Shown: piece after piece, positions 15,458 to 25,033 of the stretch | Layout of the letters: each line of letters begins with the position of its first letter | Numbering within the stretch: the stretch's first letter is position 1 | DNA from: Gammaproteobacteria bacterium 39-13 | GTDB lineage: Bacteria > Pseudomonadota > Gammaproteobacteria > Berkiellales > Berkiellaceae | NCBI GenBank assembly: GCA_001898235.1 | Contig: MKTN01000020.1 | Span: 1-64,000, forward strand | DNA length: 64,000 nt | Direction: 5' to 3' | Program-made: the position numbers and the translations under genes | The notes under the pieces: model-generated | Database searches by the model: none | Told to the model about the DNA's origin: nothing | What the model saw: the letters and a program-made list of their open reading frames with translations, nothing else

Positions 15458-18130
15458 CTACACTAATTGTTTTTCTACGATTATTTTGTCTTGTTCATCA
15501 CTGCTGCGAACATTAAAACCCATATTTGAGATTAAACGACGCATTTTATGATTACTGAGAAGAACTTCACCTTGTAATGTTTTTAATCCTTGCATTTTAG
15601 CTGCTTGTAATATATTGAATAATAGATTGCTTCCTATTCCTTTATTTTGCCAATCATCTGCCACTACGATACTGAATTCTGCTATTTTGCGATCGTTAGT
15701 GACAACATATCTGATGATCCCAATGCATTTTTCGTCACCATCTGATAGTAAGGTAGTGATTAAAGCAATTTCACGATCATAATCTAATTGAGTTAAACTG
15801 ATAAGTTCGGGATATGAAAATTCTGTTATATTTCCAAAGAAAAGAAAATGCTTAGATTCGGCAGACAGTTGGTGAACAAAATCTTGAATTAATTGAGCAT
15901 CTTCAGGTCTGATAGGACGAATTGTGATGTTTGTTCCGTCTGATAATTGCAAATGTTTAATTAAATACGTTGGATAAGGATGAATAGCCATATGATCATA
16001 AGGTCTTATTGAAGGAGAATAGAAATCAACAACAATTCTTACGCCTGCGGCAACAACAGTCTGATCATTGAGCATAAGAGGATTGATTTCCATTTCCTTT
16101 ATTTGCGGCAATTCACATACCATTTCTGAGGTTTTAAGCAAAATATTAACAAGAATATCCACATTGACACTTGGCATATTGTGGAATTCACCAAGTACTT
16201 TAATTATTGTTGCTTGATTGATTAAATTCTGAGCAAGGTAATGGTTCAAGGGGGGGAGTGCAAAAGAACGAGTTTGGATAGCTTCTGCAAGAGAACCTCC
16301 TGCTCCGAAGCTAATCACTGGGCCGAAAGTCGGATCGCGAAATACCCCAATCCTTAGCAGTCTATCGTGTGGTTCCTTACGCATTCGCTCTATCGTTACG
16401 CCAAGAATACGTGCTTTGGGTTTAAATTGATTAGCATTATTTAGCATTTCTTTAAACGTATTTCGAACAGCTTCAGCATTTAAAATATTTACTTGCACTC
16501 CCTTAATATTTTGTTTTTGGGTAATATCAGGAGAATTAATTTTCATGACAAGTGGAAAACCTAATGATTCAGCAACGCTAAGCGCTTCATTAGCTGTGCG
16601 AGCTTCAATAGCAAGCGTTGAAGGAATTTCAAATGCAGATAATATTGCTTTTGATTCAACTAAAGTAAGGTTTTTTCTATTTTCTTCAAGTGCTGAATCT
16701 ATAATCATTTTGGCGCCTACAATGTCAACTTTGCTTTGATACGAGGTAGGTTCAGGCACTTGTATGAGCAATTTTTGATTGACTTGGTAATTAACAAGAT
16801 AAGAAAAAGCTTCTATAGCTGTTTCTGGGGTATTAAACGAAGGAATACTATTTAAACTAAATAGTTGTCGTGCTGAATTGATTTGTTTACCTCCTAACCA
16901 GCAAACCAAAATTGGTTTATCACTTGATTTTGCAATGGGGATGATTTGTTTAGCTACTTCTTCTGGTTCAACCATTGTAACTGGGGTAAGCATTACTAAT
17001 AATCCATCAACGTTGATATCATCTAAGCAGGCTGTAACTGCTTGAGCATAACGTTTAGGCGTTGCATCACTAAATATATCAATAGGGTTTTGCCGTAACC
17101 AAAATTGAGGCAAAATCTCATCTAAACGAGTCAGCGTGGATGGGGTTAGTTGGGTAAGGGTGATTCCAGAACGAAAAGCTTGATCTGCGGCCATTATACC
17201 GGCACCACTACTATTAGTGATAATTGCCAGTCGGTCTCCTTTTATATTAAATTTTTTGGATAATATCTCAGCTGCTGAGAATAATTGTTCTATGGTTACT
17301 ACACGCACTACCCCGGTTCTTTTAAATGCACAATCAACAACCTCATCAAACCCCATAGATACATTAGATATAGCTATTTTGCTATCTATCATTTTATGTC
17401 CCGTTTTTATCAAAATGACGGGTTTCTTTCTGGCCGCATTTCTCAAACCGCTCATGAAATGTCGAGTATTATGTATATTTTCGATATACAATAATATACT
17501 CTGAGTCTTGGCATCGAAAGCCAGATAATCTAAGAATGAACCAAAATCAAGATCGATAGCATTTCCTAAAGAAAATAAAGCGGAAAACCCTATTCTTCTC
17601 TCTGCAGCCCAATCTAAAATGGAACAAAGAATAGCATCAGATTGAGATATTAAACCTATGTTTCCTGAGGTAATAGCAGAATTGGTAGCCGCTAGGTTTA
17701 AATTAAGATGAGGAATTATCATTCCCAAGCAATTAGGGCCTAAAATACGGATATCATTTTTAAAAGCGATATCTTTTATTTGATCCTCAAGTTTCGCACC
17801 TTCTGCTCCTGATTCACTGAATCCGGATGAAAGAATGAGAACATGACAAATCCCCTTTTTTGCGCATTGATTAAGAATATTCGGTATTGTATCTGCTTTG
17901 GTCGCTATTACTGCTAAATCAATAGAAGCGGGGAGCTCTTCAACGGTTGAAAATGCAATTTTATTTTGTACAACATTGTGTTTAAGATTTACAGGATAAA
18001 TTAAGCCCGAATATTGACTTTCGATAAGGTTTTTAAAAACCCTCATGCCTATTGAGTTATATCTATCGCTTGCTCCAATAACGGCAATAGTACGAGGATT
18101 AAAAAAGTGTTCTAAATTATCAAAGGACAT
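15458..18130 (-). CDS. patZ: PatZ-like protein: acyl-CoA synthetase (NDP-forming)-like domains fused to GNAT acetyltransferase
   Basis: The 890-residue product contains, in order, a CoA-binding domain (FFNPRTIAVIGASDR), succinyl-CoA-ligase-like domains, an ATP-grasp domain (about 480-700) and a C-terminal GNAT domain (about 725-890, with VVADDWQNKGIGSNLL). Length and order match protein lysine acetyltransferase PatZ/Pat (YfiQ). The catalytic histidine of true ADP-forming acetyl-CoA synthetases (SHTG context) is replaced by Asn at residue 256 (AISNVSMGF). The ligase part is therefore probably a sensor, not an enzyme. PatZ acetylates lysines of central metabolic enzymes such as Acs. The start at ATG 18130 was preferred to a TTG eight codons upstream. 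Confidence 0.85.
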   Translation of the reverse strand: MSFDNLEHFFNPRTIAVIGASDRYNSIGMRVFKNLIESQYSGLIYPVNLKHNVVQNKIAFSTVEELPASIDLAVIATKADTIPNILNQCAKKGICHVLILSSGFSESGAEGAKLEDQIKDIAFKNDIRILGPNCLGMIIPHLNLNLAATNSAITSGNIGLISQSDAILCSILDWAAERRIGFSALFSLGNAIDLDFGSFLDYLAFDAKTQSILLYIENIHNTRHFMSGLRNAARKKPVILIKTGHKMIDSKIAISNVSMGFDEVVDCAFKRTGVVRVVTIEQLFSAAEILSKKFNIKGDRLAIITNSSGAGIMAADQAFRSGITLTQLTPSTLTRLDEILPQFWLRQNPIDIFSDATPKRYAQAVTACLDDINVDGLLVMLTPVTMVEPEEVAKQIIPIAKSSDKPILVCWLGGKQINSARQLFSLNSIPSFNTPETAIEAFSYLVNYQVNQKLLIQVPEPTSYQSKVDIVGAKMIIDSALEENRKNLTLVESKAILSAFEIPSTLAIEARTANEALSVAESLGFPLVMKINSPDITQKQNIKGVQVNILNAEAVRNTFKEMLNNANQFKPKARILGVTIERMRKEPHDRLLRIGVFRDPTFGPVISFGAGGSLAEAIQTRSFALPPLNHYLAQNLINQATIIKVLGEFHNMPSVNVDILVNILLKTSEMVCELPQIKEMEINPLMLNDQTVVAAGVRIVVDFYSPSIRPYDHMAIHPYPTYLIKHLQLSDGTNITIRPIRPEDAQLIQDFVHQLSAESKHFLFFGNITEFSYPELISLTQLDYDREIALITTLLSDGDEKCIGIIRYVVTNDRKIAEFSIVVADDWQNKGIGSNLLFNILQAAKMQGLKTLQGEVLLSNHKMRRLISNMGFNVRSSDEQDKIIVEKQLV

Positions 18131-18230
18131 AATACACTCTATAGCTTTAAACAATGATAATGATAACTTGATATATTTTTAATGTAGAAAAATATATGTC
18201 AAATTTAGCAAAATATTTAATCTGTAAAAA

Positions 18231-20801
18231 TTATTTCAACCATTTAAACATCAATTTTTGTTTAACCATTTGAACCAAAAATAAATACAGTATTATTGCA
18301 ATAATTAGAAAAACAAAAAATCCTAAAGGCAACGCAACAAATCCTAGTAATTTTGCGAATGAACTAAATGGTAGAAATATGCCAAGTGTAACAACAAAAA
18401 GAACACTCATGCATAAAGGTATGCTGGGTCTACTTTTGAAAGGATTTAGAGAAGTTCGAATAATAAAGATTACTAATGTTTGTGTAACCAACGATTCAAT
18501 AAACCAACCAGTTTGGAACATGGATTCTGAAGCTGAAAATAATTTAATCATGACAAAAAATGTTAAAAAGTCAAAAATAGAACTAATTGGTCCAATGTAC
18601 AACATAAAACGTTTTATTATACTAATATCCCAGTGACGAGGTTTTTTGATAAAAGATTCATCAACTCTGTCGGTAGGGATAGTTAGCTGTGATATATCAT
18701 AAAGTAAATTATTCAGAAGAATTTGCAGTGGTAACATTGGTAGAAAAGGTAAAAATAATATAGCACCCGCCATACTAAACATATTTCCAAAATTTGAACT
18801 TGTTCCCATCATTAGGTATTTCATAATATTTCCAAAAGATTTTCTTCCTTCTAAAATCCCCTGATGAAGAACTTTTAAGTTTTTTTCCAATAAAATAATA
18901 TCGGCGGTTTCTTTTGCAACATCGACTGCGTCAGCAACCGATATGCCTACATCTGCGATATGTAAGGAAGGCGCATCATTAATACCATCTCCAATATACC
19001 CGACAACGTGACCACGTCTTCGTAAAACAGAAATAATACGTTGTTTTTGTGAGGGAGAAACGCGTGCAAATAGCAATGTTTCTTGAGCTTTGATGGTTAG
19101 AGTTTCATCAGACATGCTTTCTAATTCATCGCCTAAGATTGCTTTAGGACAGTCTATTCCGACTTGCTTGCAGATATTCAGCGCAACAAGTTCATTATCT
19201 CCTGTTAAAACTTTAACATTAACGCCTGAATTTTTTAATTGAGAAATAATTTCCGCAGCCTCTTGAAGAGGGGGATCTGCAAATAATAAATATCCAAGCA
19301 AGATCATATTCTTTTCATCTTTAACATCGTAAGAGGATTGTTCGTCAATATGTTGATAGGCAACGGCTAATATTCTAAATCCTTGCGCGCTGTTTGTTTG
19401 ATAAAATTTTTCACCTTGGCTCAAGGTGGATTGATCCAACGGTAGTATTTTGCCATTTAACTCATAATGATGACATATTTTGAGGATAGATTCTGGGGCA
19501 CCTTTGGTAATGATAAGTTGTTCTGAGTCCCTTTTTATTACGATGCTAGAGCGCCTCCTTTCAAAATCAAATGGAATTTCATCTATTTTGCGATAAGATT
19601 GCACATTCGGATGTTCATGCTGCAATATAGCTAAATCCAAAGGGTTTACATTGATATGATGTAATACCGCTTCATTAAGAGAATTTTTTACGCCGGTTTG
19701 CAGCAGACTCGTAAGATATGCATAAAGCAATGTTTTTTCGGAAGTGGTACCATTAACATCTACATATTCTCGTAACTGCATTTTTCCTGTAGTTAAGGTG
19801 CCAGTTTTATCACTACATAAAACGTCGATACTTCCAAAATTTTGTATTGACGCTAAATTTTTGACTATAACTTTCTGGCGTGCCATTTTTATTGCACCTG
19901 ATGCCAGCGTCACCGTTGTAATCATGGGGAGAAATTCGGGCGTTAACCCTACTGCTAATGCAATCGCGAATAGTAGTGATTCTAAAAGATTGCGTTGAAA
20001 AAAAATACAAACAATAAAAACAAATAAAACAAGAAAAAAAATGGTTTTACTTATAAATAAGCTAAAGCGAATAATGCCATTTTCAAATTCGGTACTTGAG
20101 GGTGGTGTTGATAAACTTTTTGATATTTTGCCATATTCAGTATTTATTCCAGTTGCAACAACAAGTGCAAGCGCTGAGCCACTGACAACAGATGAACCAG
20201 AAAAAAGGATGTTTTTAGCGAATAGAGGATTTTTATTATCCAGAGAGTTAAAAACTACTTCTTTTTCTATAGGAAGAGATTCGCCTGTTAGTGCCGCTTG
20301 ATATACATGTAAACCTTTAGTTTTTAATAAAATAGCATCTGCCGGGATTAAATCACCAGCGTCAAGTTCAATGATATCGCCTGGAACTAATTCTTTTGAA
20401 AAAATTTCGAACAATTCATTGTCACGGAGCACCGTTGATTTTGCTGCCACTCGAGATTGTAAGCTCTTTACTGCAACAAGTGCTCGATGACTTTGTATAT
20501 AATCAATGGCTATTGATAAAGCAACAATGAATGTAATAATTAGCATTTCTGAAGAATTACCGGTTAATCCAGAAATCGAGGCGGCTATTAATAAGATCAC
20601 GTTTAATGGGTTTATAGAATGTCGAAGAGACTCGATAATGACTGAATGCCTGGAGATTTTTTTGAGTTCATTGACTCCAAATTCTTTTAGTCTCGCTTTT
20701 GCTTCAGATGAAGTAAGTCCCTTTTCTGTGCTTTGTAATTTTTCTAATAAATCTTCTTGAGAGTAAGTTAAAAGAGTAGATAGATTATCTGTCATAGGCA
20801 T
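18231..20801 (-). CDS. mgtA: MgtA-type P-type ATPase, magnesium importer
   Basis: This 856-residue P-type ATPase has the phosphorylation motif CSDKTGTLTTGK, the actuator motif LTGES, and the hinge motifs TGDNE and VGYIGDGINDAP. It has about ten membrane helices with the large cytoplasmic loop between helices 4 and 5. The order and the GxNE/DxPTDxVD-like C-terminal helices (ISQLTIPTDRVD) fit the P3B Mg2+-importing group (MgtA/MgtB) better than Ca2+ or H+ pumps. It would bring Mg2+ into the cytoplasm using ATP. It sits on the same strand as the aldolase, 19 bases away, which suggests cotranscription. Confidence 0.85.
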   Translation of the reverse strand: MPMTDNLSTLLTYSQEDLLEKLQSTEKGLTSSEAKARLKEFGVNELKKISRHSVIIESLRHSINPLNVILLIAASISGLTGNSSEMLIITFIVALSIAIDYIQSHRALVAVKSLQSRVAAKSTVLRDNELFEIFSKELVPGDIIELDAGDLIPADAILLKTKGLHVYQAALTGESLPIEKEVVFNSLDNKNPLFAKNILFSGSSVVSGSALALVVATGINTEYGKISKSLSTPPSSTEFENGIIRFSLFISKTIFFLVLFVFIVCIFFQRNLLESLLFAIALAVGLTPEFLPMITTVTLASGAIKMARQKVIVKNLASIQNFGSIDVLCSDKTGTLTTGKMQLREYVDVNGTTSEKTLLYAYLTSLLQTGVKNSLNEAVLHHINVNPLDLAILQHEHPNVQSYRKIDEIPFDFERRRSSIVIKRDSEQLIITKGAPESILKICHHYELNGKILPLDQSTLSQGEKFYQTNSAQGFRILAVAYQHIDEQSSYDVKDEKNMILLGYLLFADPPLQEAAEIISQLKNSGVNVKVLTGDNELVALNICKQVGIDCPKAILGDELESMSDETLTIKAQETLLFARVSPSQKQRIISVLRRRGHVVGYIGDGINDAPSLHIADVGISVADAVDVAKETADIILLEKNLKVLHQGILEGRKSFGNIMKYLMMGTSSNFGNMFSMAGAILFLPFLPMLPLQILLNNLLYDISQLTIPTDRVDESFIKKPRHWDISIIKRFMLYIGPISSIFDFLTFFVMIKLFSASESMFQTGWFIESLVTQTLVIFIIRTSLNPFKSRPSIPLCMSVLFVVTLGIFLPFSSFAKLLGFVALPLGFFVFLIIAIILYLFLVQMVKQKLMFKWLK

Positions 20802-20820
20802 ATTTTATGAAATACCTCTT

Positions 20821-21852
20821 TTATGACTCTAATGTTGAATCATATTCTCCAAGACAGGCGAGACTATTCAATTTGGCTCGTTTTATAAAGGCATCTTGTG
20901 CTGTTAAAATATTTTGAGTTTTACCGAGCCATGCTTTCATACAAGGCTCCTGCAGTGCTCTAGAGAACGAAAAGCTTACATTCCATGGTAAAACGTTTCG
21001 AAAACGATGCATTGAATTTAAGTTTTGTGTTGCATCTTCGGGGGATTGTCCACCTGAAAGAAAATTGATACTTGGTACTGCACATGGTACCGTTCGACAA
21101 AGTACCTGTATGGTCGCTTCAGCAATTTCTTTTGGACTTGTTTTAGAAAGACAAGTTTTTCCTGGGGTTACCATGCTAGGCTTTAAGATAATATGTTCCA
21201 ATACTACCTTATGCAAATGAAGTCTATGAAATACTTGATGCAATACTTCTTCGCAGATTTCGAATGATTTTATCAAGGTATGATTACCATCGATCAGTAC
21301 TTCGGGCTCAATGATGGGAACCAGTCCTATTTCTTGGCAAATTGCGGCATAGCGTGCTAAATTTTCCGCATTAGTTTGTATTGCAAGTCTTGATGGCGTA
21401 AGGTCGGATATTGAAAAAACTTCACGCCATTTCACAAATTTGGTACTACTTCTTTTGTAAGTTTCCAATCGCTCAGCAAGACCATCTAAACCTTGCGTTG
21501 TTTTTTCACTTTGACTGTTAGCAATATTAATCAAACCTTTATCTACTTTCACACCCGGAATGATACCCTTTTCTAATAATAACTCAGGAAAAGTATTCGC
21601 TATCTCAGGTTTTTGATAAAGCGTTTCTTCAAATAGGATAATACCTGAAATATATTGCTCTATGCCAGGCGAAGTAAATAGCAATTCACGATAAGCTTTT
21701 CTACTTTCTTCGGTGCAGGGGATTTTTAATGCATTAAATCTCTTGGAAATCGTCCCTGTGCTTTCATCTGCGGCAAGAATTCCTTTTCCTGGACGCGCAA
21801 TCGAAGCTACTGTTTTTTCGAGTTCGTTTGTGATAGCAGAAGAGGCGATCAT
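20821..21852 (-). CDS. Class I fructose-bisphosphate aldolase
   Basis: The 343-residue protein shows the hallmarks of the animal/plant-like class I aldolase: GKGILAADESTGTISKRF near the N terminus, KVDKGL, WREVF and the Schiff-base lysine region LEHIILKPSMV. Family length is 340-365. It cleaves fructose 1,6-bisphosphate into two triose phosphates without a metal ion. Class I enzymes are less common than class II in gammaproteobacteria. It heads the minus-strand cluster with the Mg2+ ATPase. Confidence 0.93.
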   Translation of the reverse strand: MIASSAITNELEKTVASIARPGKGILAADESTGTISKRFNALKIPCTEESRKAYRELLFTSPGIEQYISGIILFEETLYQKPEIANTFPELLLEKGIIPGVKVDKGLINIANSQSEKTTQGLDGLAERLETYKRSSTKFVKWREVFSISDLTPSRLAIQTNAENLARYAAICQEIGLVPIIEPEVLIDGNHTLIKSFEICEEVLHQVFHRLHLHKVVLEHIILKPSMVTPGKTCLSKTSPKEIAEATIQVLCRTVPCAVPSINFLSGGQSPEDATQNLNSMHRFRNVLPWNVSFSFSRALQEPCMKAWLGKTQNILTAQDAFIKRAKLNSLACLGEYDSTLES

Positions 21853-21866
21853 AGGATCAAACTTCT

Positions 21867-22064
21867 TTATTTATTTTTAAATGGTCTTCTTTGGTCACCC
21901 TTTTCCTTTACATCTTCTGTCTTATCTCCTCGTGGGGCTCTAGAGCCTCTGGGATCACCAAGATCATTTGGATCCACGCGTTTAATTGACTCGCCAGATT
22001 CTCCTGCTCCTTTTCCTCTTTTTTTGTGCGCGCGTTCTTGTTGCTTTTCGTTATGTTTTTTCAT
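21867..22064 (-). CDS. Small hydrophilic protein of unknown function
   Basis: The 65-residue product is extremely rich in Lys, Arg, Glu, Asp and Gly (for example QQERAHKKRGKGAGESGES and DPRGSRAPRGDK) and is probably disordered. An upstream AAAGAGGCACTACA supplies a ribosome site. It ends 14 bases before the aldolase start, so it is likely the first gene of that transcript. Small stress-associated disordered proteins look like this, but no family is recognised. Confidence 0.6.
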   Translation of the reverse strand: MKKHNEKQQERAHKKRGKGAGESGESIKRVDPNDLGDPRGSRAPRGDKTEDVKEKGDQRRPFKNK

Positions 22065-22429
22065 TGTAGTGCCTCTTTAAAATTTTCTTTAATACAATAT
22101 ATAAATGGGAGTATAGCCTGAAACTCTTTTGTCAAAGCAGAGTGTATTTGCACTTTAAAAAATTAATTAATTATTTTTAATATGTTAATGTTGAAAAATA
22201 AAAGTAGATGGCTATATAAAATTGAGGTGTAAATTTTATCTCTTCAATAAAGACGCGTGGCGCAGAATATTTATTCGTTGTTTCTAGTATCTTTATCGGT
22301 ATTATTCAGCGTGCTTAGAGGATGATAAGTTAAATGAATTACGTAAAATAATAGAAAAATTTATAATTATTCAATCAAAGATATGAAAAGACGCTGGATG
22401 ATGCGCTCATTTAGAGCGCATGCATAAAA
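22065..22429. other. Intergenic region, no gene seen
   Basis: This 365-base AT-rich gap probably carries the promoter for the cluster to its left. A hairpin, ATGCGCTC-attta-GAGCGCAT at about 22402-22422, lies just past the deaminase stop but lacks a T-run. No FNR-type palindrome was found here. Confidence 0.4.
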
Positions 22430-22921
22430 TTAGTAGTGTTTTCTGTCTGGCATTTCTGAATAGGCTTTCCATATTTTAACAGCTTCGGGACGCATGCTAA
22501 TCAAGTCCTTACACTGCAGATTTCGTTGTGTAGGTTCTTTAGCTAATTCTTTGTATATCATACTGTCATCAAAATCGCCGTATTTAACCGCATCTTCAAC
22601 ATGGGCAGCATAATAAATTTTATCTAAATGAGCCCAATAAGCAGTTGCCATACACATCGGACATGGCTCTGCACTGGTGTAGAGTATACATCCCTCTAAA
22701 TGTGGCGAATTCAATTTTTTGCAAGCTTCTCTAATGGCTTGCATTTCACCGTGCCATGTAGGATCGTTTTGTTTTATGACTTGGTTATAGCCTTCAGCAA
22801 TAATCTCGTTATCCTTTACGATGACACTGCCAAAGACTCCGCCACTTTTTTCTTTAAGGCTAGCGATTTCGCTTAATTCGATGGCGCGTCGCATAAATTT
22901 CTCATGCTGTTGTTCTGACAT
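22430..22921 (-). CDS. Nucleoside/guanine deaminase family protein (CDA fold)
   Basis: The 163-residue zinc deaminase has His57-Gly-Glu59 (WHGEMQAI) and the PCPMC motif with Cys87 and Cys90. The length and the aromatic-ending C terminus (KIWKAYSEMPDRKHY) resemble bacterial guanine deaminase GuaD more than TadA. It probably deaminates a free purine base in salvage. It is the downstream gene of a two-gene unit with the MFS transporter, 9 bases apart. That raises the possibility that the transporter carries a purine or nucleoside. Confidence 0.85.
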   Translation of the reverse strand: MSEQQHEKFMRRAIELSEIASLKEKSGGVFGSVIVKDNEIIAEGYNQVIKQNDPTWHGEMQAIREACKKLNSPHLEGCILYTSAEPCPMCMATAYWAHLDKIYYAAHVEDAVKYGDFDDSMIYKELAKEPTQRNLQCKDLISMRPEAVKIWKAYSEMPDRKHY

Positions 22922-22930
22922 AAAACCTCC

Positions 22931-24139
22931 TTACAAGGATGAAGCTCGATAAGTATCTTTAATAAAATAAAGTACCAAGATTGAAATCATAAGACAAAAC
23001 GGTAGTATCCATAAATAGGTGAAAAACATTTTTGAACTTTTGGTAATAAAAATATAAGGAATAAACATCATAAGCGCATTTAGCAAGAATACGCCAGTAT
23101 TAGTAACACTTAATGCAACGCCTCTGATATCGTCGGAAGCAATTTCGCTAACAATGGTAAAAAATAGCATTGAACCAGCAAGCAAGAATCCAATCAAAAA
23201 AGATAAAATTTTAGTTACTAATAATGAATCCATTTCAAAATGTGGAAGATAAATGCCTGCCAGTAACATCATCGTCCCTAATACTAAGGTAACATGAATA
23301 ATCATCGTTCTTGAGTGAAGCCAGTTCGATAAGAGCCCCCAGAGCGGTGTTCCTATGCCTATACCTGCAAATATGAGACTACTGATAATATAGGCCTGCG
23401 ATGTTACAACCTGATATGACTTTTGCACACTCATATACCAAAAGCCTGCATAGGCAAGTAAAATACCAAATGAAGTAGCTGCTGATAGTGCACAGAGCAA
23501 AATTTGTTTGTTTCTAAATACATTTTCTAAAGAATTTTTCAATGAAATTGAACCTGAGAGTGAGCGATTGGCTGGGCTCTTTACAAAGGTAAGTGTTAAA
23601 AAAAACAAAAAGATGCCAGCTACACCTAAATATTGGTAAATTGTATGCCAAGAAAGCACTGAAAGCTTATCGGCCATAATATAATGGAGTATGCCTGCTA
23701 GAATGCAAGAGAGTGTTTGGGTTAACCCAAACAAAATGGGAAACATCTTGCTTGGAAACCATTGAGAGATTAAAACAGCAGCAGCGATAAAAGCAAAGGA
23801 ACCGCCGATCCCCTGAATGAGATTAGAGAATGAAAAGAGTATTAAATTATTTGAAAATGAAGTTAAAAAATTCCCCACTGCCAATAATAACACGCCAGCT
23901 GACACAACATATCTTGCATTAAATTTATCTAATAAATAACCAGCAGGGATCTGCATACAGGCAAAACCAACAATGAATGCACCCATTGCAATCGACACTT
24001 CAATATTATTGGCATGCAAAGCGCTTTGTATTGTTTCTTGAAAAACAGACGCTGCTGTATTCAGGCAAAATGCATAAATAACAAACATCGTTGCAACCAG
24101 CCAAACCACGGCGCTCGTAAGGGTATTTTTCATTACCAT
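22931..24139 (-). CDS. MFS transporter
   Basis: The 402-residue protein has twelve predicted membrane helices and MFS features, including AGYLLDKFNARYV in the loop between helices 2 and 3 and GIGTPLWGLLSNWLHSRT in the second half. The substrate is not deducible. It shares a transcript with a purine-deaminase-like gene. Two in-frame ATGs lie at the start (codons 1 and 3). Confidence 0.85.
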   Translation of the reverse strand: MVMKNTLTSAVVWLVATMFVIYAFCLNTAASVFQETIQSALHANNIEVSIAMGAFIVGFACMQIPAGYLLDKFNARYVVSAGVLLLAVGNFLTSFSNNLILFSFSNLIQGIGGSFAFIAAAVLISQWFPSKMFPILFGLTQTLSCILAGILHYIMADKLSVLSWHTIYQYLGVAGIFLFFLTLTFVKSPANRSLSGSISLKNSLENVFRNKQILLCALSAATSFGILLAYAGFWYMSVQKSYQVVTSQAYIISSLIFAGIGIGTPLWGLLSNWLHSRTMIIHVTLVLGTMMLLAGIYLPHFEMDSLLVTKILSFLIGFLLAGSMLFFTIVSEIASDDIRGVALSVTNTGVFLLNALMMFIPYIFITKSSKMFFTYLWILPFCLMISILVLYFIKDTYRASSL

Positions 24140-24428
24140 CTTATGAAATTATGGACCGATTTTTTTGAATCTAGAGTATAAAAACTATAGCCTAAAACGC
24201 TTTTTGATTCTGATGATACAAAGCAATCGTTCATATGCACTGATTATGATAAAACTTTGCAGCCTTTCATCTTGTTAAATTAGATGAACCTTTGTGCAAT
24301 TATTTGTAAAATTGTCAGGTGGTATGCTAGTGGTTTGTTGGGTAACTATATTTAAAATGAAAGATAAAGATTTTAACTGCGAAAAAAAGATCTCCATTCA
24401 GGACTTTAAACTTTCATTCACAGGAATT

Positions 24429-24974
24429 ATGGCAGCCTCTTCAAAGCTAAAGCATAGTAGTACGCTTTATGCCTCAGCTATTGAAACTAAAGTAGGGCCA
24501 ATGTTAGCGATTGCAGATGAAAAGCAACTTTATCTTTTAGAATTTATGGATTGGTGGAAATTAAAACGTGAAATTGGACAATTAAGAGAAAAAACAAATT
24601 CGGTGATTATATTGAAAGAGACAAAACCCCTCATTTCAATTAAAAATGAAATAAAAAAATATTTTGAGGGCAAATTAAAACATTTTAAAACACCGTTATG
24701 CCTTGTTGGTACACCTTTTCAAATAAATGTATGGGAAGAAATTGCAAAAATCCCCTATGGTCAAACGCGCTCTTATGCTGATATTGCTGTGTTAGTGGGA
24801 AAGCCTTCAGCCTATCGTGCGGTTGCTAATGCTGCAGGTATTAATCAATTTGCCGTTGTGATCCCTTGCCATCGCGTCATCAGTCATAACGGCGGAATAG
24901 GGGGATATGGTACGAGCATTGATAGAAAGCGATGGCTCATTCATCATGAGCAGAATATCAAAACTGCTCAGTAA
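24429..24974 (+). CDS. ogt: Methylated-DNA--protein-cysteine methyltransferase
   Basis: The 181-residue protein has the active-site motif VIPCHRVI (Cys147), the helix-turn-helix arginine-finger segment SAYRAVANAAG and the IPYGQTRSYADIA segment. It repairs O6-alkylguanine by suicidal transfer to Cys147. A longer open frame begins with GTG at 24294, but the internal ATG preceded by AGGAATT matches the usual length for Ogt. The extra 45 residues have no family resemblance. Confidence 0.9.
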   Translation: MAASSKLKHSSTLYASAIETKVGPMLAIADEKQLYLLEFMDWWKLKREIGQLREKTNSVIILKETKPLISIKNEIKKYFEGKLKHFKTPLCLVGTPFQINVWEEIAKIPYGQTRSYADIAVLVGKPSAYRAVANAAGINQFAVVIPCHRVISHNGGIGGYGTSIDRKRWLIHHEQNIKTAQ

Positions 24975-25033
24975 GTTAATAACTCAAATTGCATAGGTTA
25001 ATCTTGCGATAGGCATATTGAGACAAGACTTCT

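Noticed and set aside
22402-22422. ATGCGCTC/GAGCGCAT hairpin as a terminator
   Set aside because: No T-run follows on the strand where a terminator would be needed.
24294-24428. 45-residue N-terminal extension of Ogt from a GTG start
   Set aside because: It shows no family resemblance, and the internal ATG has a ribosome site and gives the usual Ogt length.
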